Shown here: positions 6,962 to 13,829 of the stretch, piece after piece
Layout: each line of letters begins with the position of its first letter
Numbering within the stretch: position 1 is the first letter of the stretch
Source: Prevotella sp. CAG:891
Lineage (GTDB): Bacteria > Bacteroidota > Bacteroidia > Bacteroidales > Bacteroidaceae
DNA length: 14,741 nt
Assembly: GCA_000437675.1 (NCBI GenBank)
Contig: FR901737.1
Span: 13,730 to 28,470 of the forward strand
Reading direction: 5' to 3'
Translations under genes and position numbers: made by a program
The notes under the pieces: generated by a model
Seen by the model: only the letters and a program-made list of their open reading frames with translations
The model's database searches: none
Told to the model about the DNA's origin: nothing

Positions 6962-7468
6962 ATGGCAAACAGAGTAAACGTAAATACAGAAGAGTTAAAG
7001 GATAGACTGGTTGCTATCAATCGTGTTGTCAAAGTAACCAAGGGTGGTCGTACATTCACTTTCGCTGCTATCGTAGTAGTAGGTGATGGTAACGGTGTCA
7101 TCGGTTATGGCCTTGGTAAGGCTGGCGAAGTTACCGCCGCTATTGCTAAAGGTGTAGAGGCAGCTAAGAAAAATCTGATTAAGGTTCCCGTACTCAAAGG
7201 TACTGTTCCCCACGAGCAAGCTGCTCGCTTCGGTGGTGCTGAGGTGCTCATCCTCCCCGCTTCTGAAGGTACCGGAGTTGTAGCCGGTGGTGCTATGCGT
7301 GCCGTATTGGAAAGTGTTGGTATCAAGAACGTTCTCGCTAAGTCGAAAGGTTCTTCTAACCCCCACAACCTTGTAAAGGCTACTATTTTGGCTTTGAGTG
7401 AGATGCGCGATGCACGCACTGTGGCTCAGCATCGTGGAGTTTCGTTGGAAAAAGTATTCAGAGGATAA
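6962..7468 (+). CDS. rpsE: 30S ribosomal protein S5 (uS5)
   Basis: S5 lies at the mRNA entry tunnel and influences decoding accuracy. The 168 residues contain the N-terminal double-stranded-RNA-binding-like domain with GGRTFTFAAIVVVGDGNG (28-45), and the C-terminal domain with GTGVVAGGAMRAVLE (103-117) and GSSNPHNLVKA (130-140). The loop around residues 20-30 (RVVKVTKGG) is the region mutated in spectinomycin-resistant strains elsewhere; it looks normal here. Confidence 0.97.
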   Translation: MANRVNVNTEELKDRLVAINRVVKVTKGGRTFTFAAIVVVGDGNGVIGYGLGKAGEVTAAIAKGVEAAKKNLIKVPVLKGTVPHEQAARFGGAEVLILPASEGTGVVAGGAMRAVLESVGIKNVLAKSKGSSNPHNLVKATILALSEMRDARTVAQHRGVSLEKVFRG

Positions 7469-7474
7469 AGATTT

Positions 7475-7651
7475 ATGGCAACGATAAAGATACAACAGAC
7501 AAAGAGCCGTATCGGTGCTCCGATAGACCAGAAGCGTACGCTCGACGCATTAGGCCTTAAGAAAATGAACCAAATCGTTGAAAAGGAGGATACTCCCAAC
7601 GTTCGCGGTATGGTTCGCAAAGTACACCACTTGGTAACGGTAGTAGAATAA
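7475..7651 (+). CDS. rpmD: 50S ribosomal protein L30 (uL30)
   Basis: L30 is a small 50S protein present in many but not all bacteria. The ATG at 7475 opens a 58-residue frame (MATIKIQQTKSRIGAPIDQK at the N-terminus) ending at TAA 7649-7651. The KSRIG start, the LDALGLKKMNQIVEKEDTP core and the final VRGMVRKVHHLVTVVE match the family signature, in which GL(K/R)(K/R) and VRGM are conserved. It fills the gap between rpsE (6 bases upstream) and rplO (20 bases downstream), its expected place in the spc order. Confidence 0.95.
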   Translation: MATIKIQQTKSRIGAPIDQKRTLDALGLKKMNQIVEKEDTPNVRGMVRKVHHLVTVVE

Positions 7652-7671
7652 TTGTCAAATAAAGAAGCTTT

Positions 7672-8118
7672 ATGAAATTACATACTTTAAAACCGGCTAC
7701 CGGTGCTACTCACTCGTGCAAGCGTATTGGTCGCGGTCCTGGCTCAGGCATGGGCGGCACTTCAACTCGCGGTCACAAGGGTGCCAAGCAACGTTCTGGT
7801 TATAGCAAGAAAATTGGTTTCGAAGGTGGTCAGATGCCTTTGCAGCGTCGTCTTCCTAAATTTGGTTTCAAGAATATCAACCGTGTAGAGTATAAGGCTA
7901 TCAACCTTTCAACTCTCCAGAGCCTCGCCGAGGCTAAGGGCCTTGAAAAGATTGGTGTTGCTGAACTCGTTGCTGCTGGTTTCATTTCTTCAAACCAGTT
8001 GGTGAAGATTCTTGGTAATGGTGAACTCAAGGCTAAGTTGGCCGTTGAAGCTCACGCATTCTCCAAGTCTGCCGAAGCAGCTATTACTGCTGTTGGCGGT
8101 ACCGCTACAAAAATCTAA
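7672..8118 (+). CDS. rplO: 50S ribosomal protein L15 (uL15)
   Basis: L15 is a 50S assembly protein with a long, basic, extended N-terminal arm. The 148 residues begin MKLHTLKPATGATHSCKRIG and continue with the Gly-rich GRGPGSGMGGTSTRGHKGAK, followed by GFEGGQMPLQRRLPKFGF, which is the L15 signature. The globular C-terminal domain ends in a short Ala/Thr-rich segment. Its stop is 14 bases before secY, the conserved order in nearly all bacteria. Confidence 0.97.
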   Translation: MKLHTLKPATGATHSCKRIGRGPGSGMGGTSTRGHKGAKQRSGYSKKIGFEGGQMPLQRRLPKFGFKNINRVEYKAINLSTLQSLAEAKGLEKIGVAELVAAGFISSNQLVKILGNGELKAKLAVEAHAFSKSAEAAITAVGGTATKI

Positions 8119-8132
8119 TCTAATCTACTTCG

Positions 8133-9482
8133 ATGAAAAAAATAATCGAGACCATCAAGAACATTTGGAAGATTGAGGATTTGAGAACTCGAATCCTCAT
8201 CACTATCCTCTTTGTTGCTATCTACCGCTTCGGTTCGTTCATCGTGCTTCCTGGTATCGATCCCGGCCGCTTGGCCAAACTTCAGGAACAAACGAGCGAA
8301 GGTTTGATGTCGCTGTTGAACATGTTCTCGGGTGGTGCATTCTCGAATGCCTCAATCTTTGCATTGGGAATCATGCCCTACATCTCTGCATCGATTGTCA
8401 TCCAGCTGCTTGCCATCGCAGTGCCGTATTTCCAAAAAATGCAGCGCGAGGGCGAAAGCGGTCGCCGGAAAATCAATCAGTACACACGTTGGTTGACAAT
8501 AGCAATTCTGCTTTTCCAAGCTCCGACGTATTTGATTAACCTGAAGGCACAGACCGCCGGTTCGGGCGCCTTCCTTGTCGGAGACGGCTTTGGATTCATG
8601 TTCTCGTCTACGATTATCCTTGCGGCAGGTAGTATGTTTATCCTGTGGCTTGGCGAAAGAATCACAGATAAGGGTATCGGCAACGGTATATCACTCATCA
8701 TTATGATTGGTATTATTGCCCGCATGCCGGCAGCTTTCGGACAAGAGTTCGTTACTGCCCTCAGCGGTGCCGAAGGTGGTGGCTTAATTAAGTTCCTCTT
8801 CGAAATTGTTGCTCTGCTCTTTGTTATGGCTTTGGCTATTATGCTTGTAAAGGCTACCCGCAAGGTGCCTGTACAGTATGCCAAGCGAGTTGAGGGTAAC
8901 CGCGCAGTCGGTGGTGCACGTCAGTACATCCCCCTCAAGCTCTTCGCAGCCAATGTGATGCCTATCATCTTCGCACAGGCCATCATGTTCATCCCCCTGA
9001 CTCTGGCTCAGACCGTTTCGAAAAATGGTGGTAGCTGGGCTTTGAATCAGTTCTTGGATCACACGAGCGTTCTTTACAACGTAGTGTTTGTGTTCCTGAT
9101 TGTAGCATTTACTTACTTCTACACGGCCATCACTTTGAACCCCGTTCAGATGGCCGAGGATATGAAGCGTAATAATGGTTTTATTCCCGGTGTTAAACCT
9201 GGTAAACCGACAGCCGATTACCTCGATACAGTAATGTCGCGACTGACATTCCCCGGTTCATTCTTCATTGCATTGATTGCAATCATGCCTGCCTTTGCCG
9301 GTGTGCTCGGAGTGAAACAAGAATTTGCACAATTCTTCGGAGGAACCTCGTTGCTCATTCTCGTAGGTGTTGTACTGGACACGCTGCAACAGATTGAAAG
9401 CCACCTTTTGGTGCGCCACTACGATGGACTGCTCAATTCCGGACATGTCCGCACACGTTCAACGAAGGTAGCTGCCTATTAA
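8133..9482 (+). CDS. secY: Protein translocase channel subunit SecY
   Basis: SecY forms the protein-conducting channel of the Sec translocon in the inner membrane, working with SecE, SecG, SecA and the ribosome. The 449 residues contain about ten hydrophobic segments, consistent with the family's ten-helix topology. Landmarks are the first helix near 20-40 (ILFVAIYRFGSFIVLPG), ALGIMPYISASIVIQLL near 77-93, and ITDKGIGNGISLIIM near 177-191. The cytosolic loop before helix 7 carries QYAKRVEGNRAVGGARQYIPLK. The conserved VQMAEDMKRNNGFIPGVKPG is the loop before helix 9. The C-terminus HYDGLLNSGHVRTR is short and basic. It follows rplO closely as in other spc operons. Confidence 0.98.
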   Translation: MKKIIETIKNIWKIEDLRTRILITILFVAIYRFGSFIVLPGIDPGRLAKLQEQTSEGLMSLLNMFSGGAFSNASIFALGIMPYISASIVIQLLAIAVPYFQKMQREGESGRRKINQYTRWLTIAILLFQAPTYLINLKAQTAGSGAFLVGDGFGFMFSSTIILAAGSMFILWLGERITDKGIGNGISLIIMIGIIARMPAAFGQEFVTALSGAEGGGLIKFLFEIVALLFVMALAIMLVKATRKVPVQYAKRVEGNRAVGGARQYIPLKLFAANVMPIIFAQAIMFIPLTLAQTVSKNGGSWALNQFLDHTSVLYNVVFVFLIVAFTYFYTAITLNPVQMAEDMKRNNGFIPGVKPGKPTADYLDTVMSRLTFPGSFFIALIAIMPAFAGVLGVKQEFAQFFGGTSLLILVGVVLDTLQQIESHLLVRHYDGLLNSGHVRTRSTKVAAY

Positions 9483-9497
9483 ATTTTTTACGTCTGA

Positions 9498-10292
9498 ATG
9501 ATTTATCTGAAGACCGACGATGAAATTGAGTTGTTGCGCAAAGCCAATCTTCTGGTAAGCGCCACGCTCACCGAAATAGCGAAAATTGTTGAGCCGGGTG
9601 TCACAACTCGCCAGTTGGACACCTTGGCTGAACAATTTATCAGGGACCACGGAGCCACTCCCACATTCAAGGGATTTCCTAATCCTTACGGAGGGCCATT
9701 CCCTGCTTCCATTTGCACCAGTGTTAACAATACAGTTGTGCATGGTATTCCCAACGACGAACCGCTTCGTGATGGTGATATTGTTTCAGTTGATTGCGGT
9801 ACGTTTATTGATGGTTTCTGCGGCGACTCGTGCTACACCTTTTGTGTGGGCGAAGTCAAGCCCGAGGTTAAAGAGTTGCTTCGCGTTACGAAGGAATCGC
9901 TTTACAAGGGCATTGAGCAAGCCATCGTAGGACACCGTTTGGGAGATATAGGTTATGCGGTGCAGCAGCACTGCGAAAGTAATGGATACGGCGTTGTTCG
10001 CGAGTTTGTCGGCCACGGCATCGGGCACGAGATGCACGAAGATCCGCAAGTTCCTAACTACGGACGCCAAGGCACAGGCAAGCAAATCAAGAACGGCCTT
10101 TGCATCGCCATTGAGCCGATGATTACCCTGGGTAGTCACGAGCTGGCCATGCTCCCCGACCGTTGGGGCGTAGTAACGCTCGACGGAAAACCGGCTGCTC
10201 ATTTTGAGCACACCATAGCCATACATCACGGCAAGGCTGACATCATGTCATCGTTTGCGGAAATCGAAAATGTAGAAAGACAAAAAAGTTAA
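9498..10292 (+). CDS. map: Type I methionine aminopeptidase
   Basis: This enzyme removes the initiator methionine from nascent proteins in the cytoplasm after deformylation. The 264 residues form a complete pita-bread fold. The five metal ligands are all present: Asp99, Asp110, His173, Glu206 and Glu237, in VDCG, FCGDSC, GHGIGHEMHEDP, IEPM and FEHT. The catalytic histidines corresponding to E. coli His79 and His178 are His82 (VHGIPND) and His180. There is no N-terminal zinc-finger extension, so it is the short bacterial type Ia. It lies 15 bases after secY and 1 base before infA. In Firmicutes adk usually stands between secY and map; here it is absent. Confidence 0.97.
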   Translation: MIYLKTDDEIELLRKANLLVSATLTEIAKIVEPGVTTRQLDTLAEQFIRDHGATPTFKGFPNPYGGPFPASICTSVNNTVVHGIPNDEPLRDGDIVSVDCGTFIDGFCGDSCYTFCVGEVKPEVKELLRVTKESLYKGIEQAIVGHRLGDIGYAVQQHCESNGYGVVREFVGHGIGHEMHEDPQVPNYGRQGTGKQIKNGLCIAIEPMITLGSHELAMLPDRWGVVTLDGKPAAHFEHTIAIHHGKADIMSSFAEIENVERQKS

Positions 10293-10293
10293 T

Positions 10294-10512
10294 ATGGCAA
10301 AAGAAGCTGCTATCGAACAAGACGGGACAATCGTTGAGGCATTAAGTAATGCCATGTTCCGTGTGGAATTAGAGAACGGACACGAAATCACCGCTCATAT
10401 TTCGGGTAAGATGCGTATGCACTACATCAAAATTCTTCCCGGCGACAAGGTGAAAGTCGAAATGAGTCCGTACGACCTTTCTAAAGGAAGGATAGTGTTC
10501 AGATACAAATAA
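10294..10512 (+). CDS. infA: Translation initiation factor IF-1
   Basis: IF-1 binds the 30S A site during initiation and helps IF-2 and IF-3. The 72 residues form a single S1-like OB fold; the family signature is clear in MFRVELENGHEITAHISGKMRMHYIKILPGD, shown here in part, and in VEMSPYDLSKGRIVFRYK at the end. The length is exactly the typical 72. The start is one base after the map stop, so translation is probably coupled. The rpmJ gene follows 9 bases later. Confidence 0.97.
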   Translation: MAKEAAIEQDGTIVEALSNAMFRVELENGHEITAHISGKMRMHYIKILPGDKVKVEMSPYDLSKGRIVFRYK

Positions 10513-10521
10513 TCAAGCATA

Positions 10522-10638
10522 ATGAAAACAAGAACATCATTGAAGAAGCGGTCTGCAGATTGCAAAATCGTACGTCGCAAGGGCCGTCTGTATGTGATTA
10601 ACAAAAAGAACCCTAAGTTCAAAATGCGTCAGGGTTAA
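10522..10638 (+). CDS. rpmJ: 50S ribosomal protein L36 (bL36), zinc-free form
   Basis: L36 is the smallest 50S protein and stabilises 23S rRNA near the base of the L7/L12 stalk. The ATG at 10522 opens a 38-residue frame ending at TAA 10636-10638; it starts MKTRTSLKKRSADCKIVRRK and ends NKKNPKFKMRQG. The family backbone (MKVR.S.KK…CKI.RR.G…V…P..K.RQG) is clear. Of the four zinc ligands of the classic form only Cys14 remains: the others are Ser11, Asn27 and a non-His residue near 32-33. It is therefore the zinc-independent (C-) type. The place between infA and rpsM is standard. Confidence 0.95.
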   Translation: MKTRTSLKKRSADCKIVRRKGRLYVINKKNPKFKMRQG

Positions 10639-10667
10639 CCAAATTCCGCAATAAATAAAACAAGTAT

Positions 10668-11048
10668 ATGGCAATAAGAATTGTTGGTGTAGACCTCCCT
10701 CAGAACAAGCGAGGCGAGATCGCCCTGACCTACATCTACGGTATAGGTCGTAGTAGCTCGGCTAAAATCTTGGACAAGGCCGGCATTGACAGAGATATCA
10801 AAGTGAAGGACTGGACTGACGACCAGGCTGCCAAGATTCGTGAAATCATTGGTGCTGAATTCAAGGTTGAAGGTGACCTCCGCTCTGAAATCCAGCTGAA
10901 CATCAAGCGCCTCATGGATATCGGTTGCTACCGTGGTGTTCGCCACCGTAACGGACTCCCCGTTCGTGGTCAAAGCACAAAGAACAATGCCCGTACGCGC
11001 AAGGGTCGCAAGAAGACCGTTGCTAACAAGAAGAAAGCTACTAAATAA
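10668..11048 (+). CDS. rpsM: 30S ribosomal protein S13 (uS13)
   Basis: S13 sits at the top of the 30S head, contacts S19 and P-site tRNA, and makes bridges to the 50S. The 126 residues start MAIRIVGVDLPQNKRGEIAL with YIYGIGRSSSAKIL following, the helix-two-turn-helix signature. The C-terminal tail RHRNGLPVRGQSTKNNARTR (92-111) is the tRNA-contacting extension. It is the first gene of the alpha block. The 29-base gap before it shows no obvious promoter and no structure resembling the S4-binding pseudoknot of E. coli. Confidence 0.97.
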   Translation: MAIRIVGVDLPQNKRGEIALTYIYGIGRSSSAKILDKAGIDRDIKVKDWTDDQAAKIREIIGAEFKVEGDLRSEIQLNIKRLMDIGCYRGVRHRNGLPVRGQSTKNNARTRKGRKKTVANKKKATK

Positions 11049-11057
11049 TAAATAAAT

Positions 11058-11447
11058 ATGGCAAAGAAAACAGTTGCAGCTAAAAAGAGAAACGTGAAGG
11101 TTGACGCTATGGGTCAGCTCCACGTACACAGCTCTTTCAACAATATCATTGTGTCTCTTGCAAACAGCGAGGGTCAGATTATTTCTTGGTCTTCTGCCGG
11201 TAAAATGGGATTCCGTGGTTCTAAGAAGAACACTCCCTACGCTGCTCAGATGGCAGCTCAGGATTGCGCCAAAGTAGCTTTCGACCTTGGTCTTCGCAAG
11301 GTTAAGGCCTACGTTAAAGGTCCCGGTAACGGTCGTGAATCAGCTATCCGTGCCGTACACGGTGCAGGTATTGCAGTAACTGAAATCATCGACGTTACTC
11401 CGCTGCCCCACAACGGTTGCCGTCCTCCGAAGAGAAGAAGAGTATAA
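11058..11447 (+). CDS. rpsK: 30S ribosomal protein S11 (uS11)
   Basis: S11 lies on the 30S platform, close to the mRNA exit and the E site. The 129 residues include the conserved GQLHVHSSFNNIIVSLANSEG, SSAGKMGFRGSKKNTPYAAQ, VKGPGNGRESAIRAV and the near-invariant C-terminus NGCRPPKRRRV. Length and motifs are normal. The start follows an A/T-only leader (AAATAATAAATAAAT), a typical Bacteroidota start region. Confidence 0.98.
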   Translation: MAKKTVAAKKRNVKVDAMGQLHVHSSFNNIIVSLANSEGQIISWSSAGKMGFRGSKKNTPYAAQMAAQDCAKVAFDLGLRKVKAYVKGPGNGRESAIRAVHGAGIAVTEIIDVTPLPHNGCRPPKRRRV

Positions 11448-11482
11448 TCAACACGTTAGTTTAATAAAGACATAAAGATAAA

Positions 11483-12091
11483 ATGGCAAGATATATTGGA
11501 CCTAAGTCTCGTATCGCCCGTCGATTTGGTGAGGCTATCTTTGGTGCAGACAAAGTATTGGCTAAGCGTAATTTCCCTCCCGGCCAGCACGGCAACAACC
11601 GTCGTCGCAAGAGCTCTGAGTACGGTATTATGCTCGCTGAGAAGCAGAAAGCCAAATACACTTACGGTGTACTTGAAAAGCAGTTCCGCAACCTCTTCAA
11701 GAAGGCTGCTTCTGCCAGCGGTATTACCGGTGAAATCCTTCTCCAGAGCCTCGAATGCCGTCTCGACAACGTAGTTTACCGTCTTGGTATCGCTCCTACT
11801 CGCGCAGCTGCACGCCAGCTTGTTAACCACAAGCACATCACCGTTGATGGCAAGGTTGTCAACATCGCTTCTTACAGCGTTAAGCCCGGACAAATCATTG
11901 CCGTTCGTGAAAAGAGCAAGTCGCTTGAAGTTATCGCCGACTCTTTGGCAGGCTTTAACCACAGCAAGTATCCTTGGATCGAATGGGATGAGAATTTGAA
12001 GTGCGGTAAGTTCCTGCACAAGCCCGAGCGTGCTGACATCCCTGAAAACATCAAGGAGCAGCTGATCGTCGAGCTCTACTCTAAAAACTAA
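11483..12091 (+). CDS. rpsD: 30S ribosomal protein S4 (uS4)
   Basis: S4 nucleates assembly of the 16S 5' domain and lines the mRNA entry channel. The 202 residues begin MARYIGPKSRIARRFGEAIF, continue with FPPGQHGNNRRRKSSEYGIM, and hold the S4 RNA-binding domain near residues 93-155 (LECRLDNVVYRLGIAPTRAA, then LVNHKHITVDGKVVNI). The N-terminal region lacks the cysteine cluster that binds zinc in some S4 proteins. In E. coli S4 represses the alpha operon; no such control can be read here. The gene's place between rpsK and rpoA is as in Proteobacteria and unlike Firmicutes. Confidence 0.97.
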   Translation: MARYIGPKSRIARRFGEAIFGADKVLAKRNFPPGQHGNNRRRKSSEYGIMLAEKQKAKYTYGVLEKQFRNLFKKAASASGITGEILLQSLECRLDNVVYRLGIAPTRAAARQLVNHKHITVDGKVVNIASYSVKPGQIIAVREKSKSLEVIADSLAGFNHSKYPWIEWDENLKCGKFLHKPERADIPENIKEQLIVELYSKN

Positions 12092-12111
12092 TCCATAATC
12101 CCCTTACATTC

Positions 12112-13104
12112 ATGGCGATATTAGCATTTCAAAAACCTGACAAAGTAATAATGTTGGAAAATGATCCGAAGTTCGGAGTATTCGAATTCCGTCCTTTGGA
12201 GCCAGGTTTCGGCACTACCGTCGGAAATGCATTACGTCGCATCCTCCTTTCGTCGCTCGAAGGCTTTGCTATCAACACAGTCAAAATTGAAGGTGTACAG
12301 CACGAATTCGATGCAGTTACTGGAGTGAAGGAAGACGTAACCAACATTATTCTCAACCTGAAGCAAGTACGCTTCAAGCAACTTGTAGACGAATGCGAAA
12401 CAGAGAAGGCTACTATCACCATCTCTAACTCAACCGAGTTCAAAGCTGGCGATATTACGAAGTATCTCTCTGGATTTGAAGTGTTAAATCCTGAATTAGT
12501 GATTTGTCACTTAGATTCAAAAGCCACGATGCAGATAACGATTTCCATCAACAAAGGTCGCGGTTACGTCCCTGCCGACGAAAACCGTGAATTCTGCAAG
12601 GAAATCAACGAAATCGCTATCGACTCAATTTACACTCCTATCCGTAACGTCAAGTACACCGTAGAGCCTTTCCGTGTAGAGCAGAAAACCGACTACGACA
12701 AACTTGTGCTTGAAATATCTACGGATGGTTCCATTCACCCGAAGGACGCTCTTAAGGAAGCAGCTAAAATCCTTATCTACCACTTCATGCTCTTCTCTGA
12801 CGAAAAGATCACGATTGAAGATAAGGCTGAGACCGACAATGAAGAGTTCGACGAAGAAGTACTCCACATGCGTCAGCTTCTCAAGACGAAGCTCGTCGAC
12901 ATGAACCTCTCTGTTCGTGCCCTCAACTGCCTCAAGGCTGCCGACGTCGAAACCCTTGGCGAACTCGTACAGTTCAACAAGAACGACCTCCTCAAGTTCC
13001 GCAACTTCGGTAAGAAATCGCTCACTGAGCTTGATGATTTGCTCGAGAGTCTGAATCTTTCGTTTGGAACTGATATTTCTAAGTATAAATTAGATAAAGA
13101 TTAA
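12112..13104 (+). CDS. rpoA: DNA-directed RNA polymerase subunit alpha
   Basis: The alpha subunit dimerises to start RNA polymerase assembly and contacts activators and upstream promoter DNA. The 330 residues match the usual length. The N-terminal domain (about 1-230) has FEFRPLEPGFGTTVGNALRR and ILLSSLEGFAI near residues 25-55, the dimerisation core. An acidic linker follows (DEKITIEDKAETDNEEFDEE), then the C-terminal domain (about 253-320) with MNLSVRALNCLKAADVETLG and LLKFRNFGKKSLTELDDLL, the DNA-binding helix-hairpin-helix region. It lies 20 bases after rpsD and 8 before rplQ. Confidence 0.98.
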   Translation: MAILAFQKPDKVIMLENDPKFGVFEFRPLEPGFGTTVGNALRRILLSSLEGFAINTVKIEGVQHEFDAVTGVKEDVTNIILNLKQVRFKQLVDECETEKATITISNSTEFKAGDITKYLSGFEVLNPELVICHLDSKATMQITISINKGRGYVPADENREFCKEINEIAIDSIYTPIRNVKYTVEPFRVEQKTDYDKLVLEISTDGSIHPKDALKEAAKILIYHFMLFSDEKITIEDKAETDNEEFDEEVLHMRQLLKTKLVDMNLSVRALNCLKAADVETLGELVQFNKNDLLKFRNFGKKSLTELDDLLESLNLSFGTDISKYKLDKD

Positions 13105-13112
13105 CATCTGAA

Positions 13113-13595
13113 ATGAGACACAATAAAAAATTCAACCATCTGAGCCGTACTGCTTCTCATAGAGTTGCTATGCTTTCGAACATGGCCTGCTCTTTGATTA
13201 TGCACAAAAGAATCACTACGACTCTGGCCAAGGCTAAGGCGCTGAAGAAGTATGTTGAGCCCCTGATCACCAAGAGCAAGGACGACACTACAAACTCTCG
13301 TCGTGTAGTTTTCAGCTACCTTCAGGACAAGGTTGCTGTTTCTGAACTCTTCCGCGAAGTTCGCAGCAAGGTGCTCGACCGTCCCGGTGGCTACACTCGT
13401 ATAATCAAAACCGGTTTCCGTCCGAGTGATGGTGCTGAGATGTGCTTCATCGAACTCGTTGACTTCGACGAGAACATGGCTAAGACCAAGAAGAAAGCCA
13501 CTCGTACCCGTCGTAGCAAGAAAAAAGCTGCCGAGGCTCCCGCAACTGAAGCCCCTGCAACTGAAGCTACTGCCGAAGAAGCTAAGGCTGAATAA
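13113..13595 (+). CDS. rplQ: 50S ribosomal protein L17 (bL17) with Ala/Glu-rich tail
   Basis: L17 is a bacterial-specific 50S protein near the tunnel exit. Residues 1 to about 125 are the normal protein, opening MRHNKKFNHLSRTASHRVAM and including MACSLIMHKRITTTLAKAKA and GGYTRIIKTGFRPSDGAEMC. The E. coli protein is about 127 residues. Here a tail follows: first basic (KTKKKATRTRRSKKKAAE), then acidic and Ala/Pro/Thr-rich, with APATE repeated at 142-146 and 147-151 and a degenerate ATAEE at 152-156. This tail is likely disordered. Extended L17 tails occur in other Bacteroidota to my knowledge. It is the last gene of the cluster, followed by a terminator. Confidence 0.97.
   Translation: MRHNKKFNHLSRTASHRVAMLSNMACSLIMHKRITTTLAKAKALKKYVEPLITKSKDDTTNSRRVVFSYLQDKVAVSELFREVRSKVLDRPGGYTRIIKTGFRPSDGAEMCFIELVDFDENMAKTKKKATRTRRSKKKAAEAPATEAPATEATAEEAKAE
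13536..13580 (+). repeat. Tandem 15-base repeat in the rplQ 3' end
   Basis: GCTCCCGCAACTGAA (13536-13550) is followed directly by GCCCCTGCAACTGAA (13551-13565), which differs at two positions, and by a more diverged third unit GCTACTGCCGAAGAA (13566-13580). The unit is in frame and encodes APATE, APATE, ATAEE in the L17 tail. A 15-base unit can change copy number without a frameshift, so tail length could vary between strains. Confidence 0.8.
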
Positions 13596-13613
13596 TATTG
13601 CCTAATACGCTTT

Positions 13614-13661
13614 GCTGTTCGGAACCGGCATCATCGGTGCCAGGCCGAACAGCATTTTTTT
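13614..13661 (+). terminator. Intrinsic terminator of the ribosomal protein cluster
   Basis: GCTGTTCGG (13614-13622) pairs perfectly with CCGAACAGC (13645-13653), followed by A and seven T (13655-13661). The enclosed 22 bases can form a smaller stem (ACCG with CGGT). It starts 18 bases after the rplQ stop, the expected place for the end of the long operon. Confidence 0.85.
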
Positions 13662-13697
13662 CTTCACATACCGACCCATTCTTTTTTGAACATATAC

Positions 13698-13750
13698 AAA
13701 AAACAGCCGGAGCGACATGTTCATTCAACATGCACTCCGGCTGTTTTTGT
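13698..13750. terminator. Bidirectional terminator between convergent genes
   Basis: A long inverted repeat: AAAAACAGCCGGAG (13699-13712) pairs perfectly with CTCCGGCTGTTTTT (13735-13748). Inside it, CATGTT (13716-13721) pairs with AACATG (13727-13732) around a five-base loop. On the + strand the stem ends in a T-run. On the - strand it also ends in a T-run (the complement of the A-run at 13698-13703), so it can stop transcription from both rplQ and the cyclophilin gene, whose stop lies about 80 bases away. It backs up the terminator at 13614-13661. Confidence 0.85.
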
Positions 13751-13829
13751 TTCTTCTGCAATCCGTATAGCCGAATTCCTATTTCAAGCAGAGGCAGAGC
13801 TTTAAAACATCTCCCCACTGGCTCAGGCC

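Noticed and set aside
10639..10667. S4-type regulatory pseudoknot before rpsM as in E. coli
   Set aside because: The gap is only 29 bases and A/T-rich with no convincing stems.
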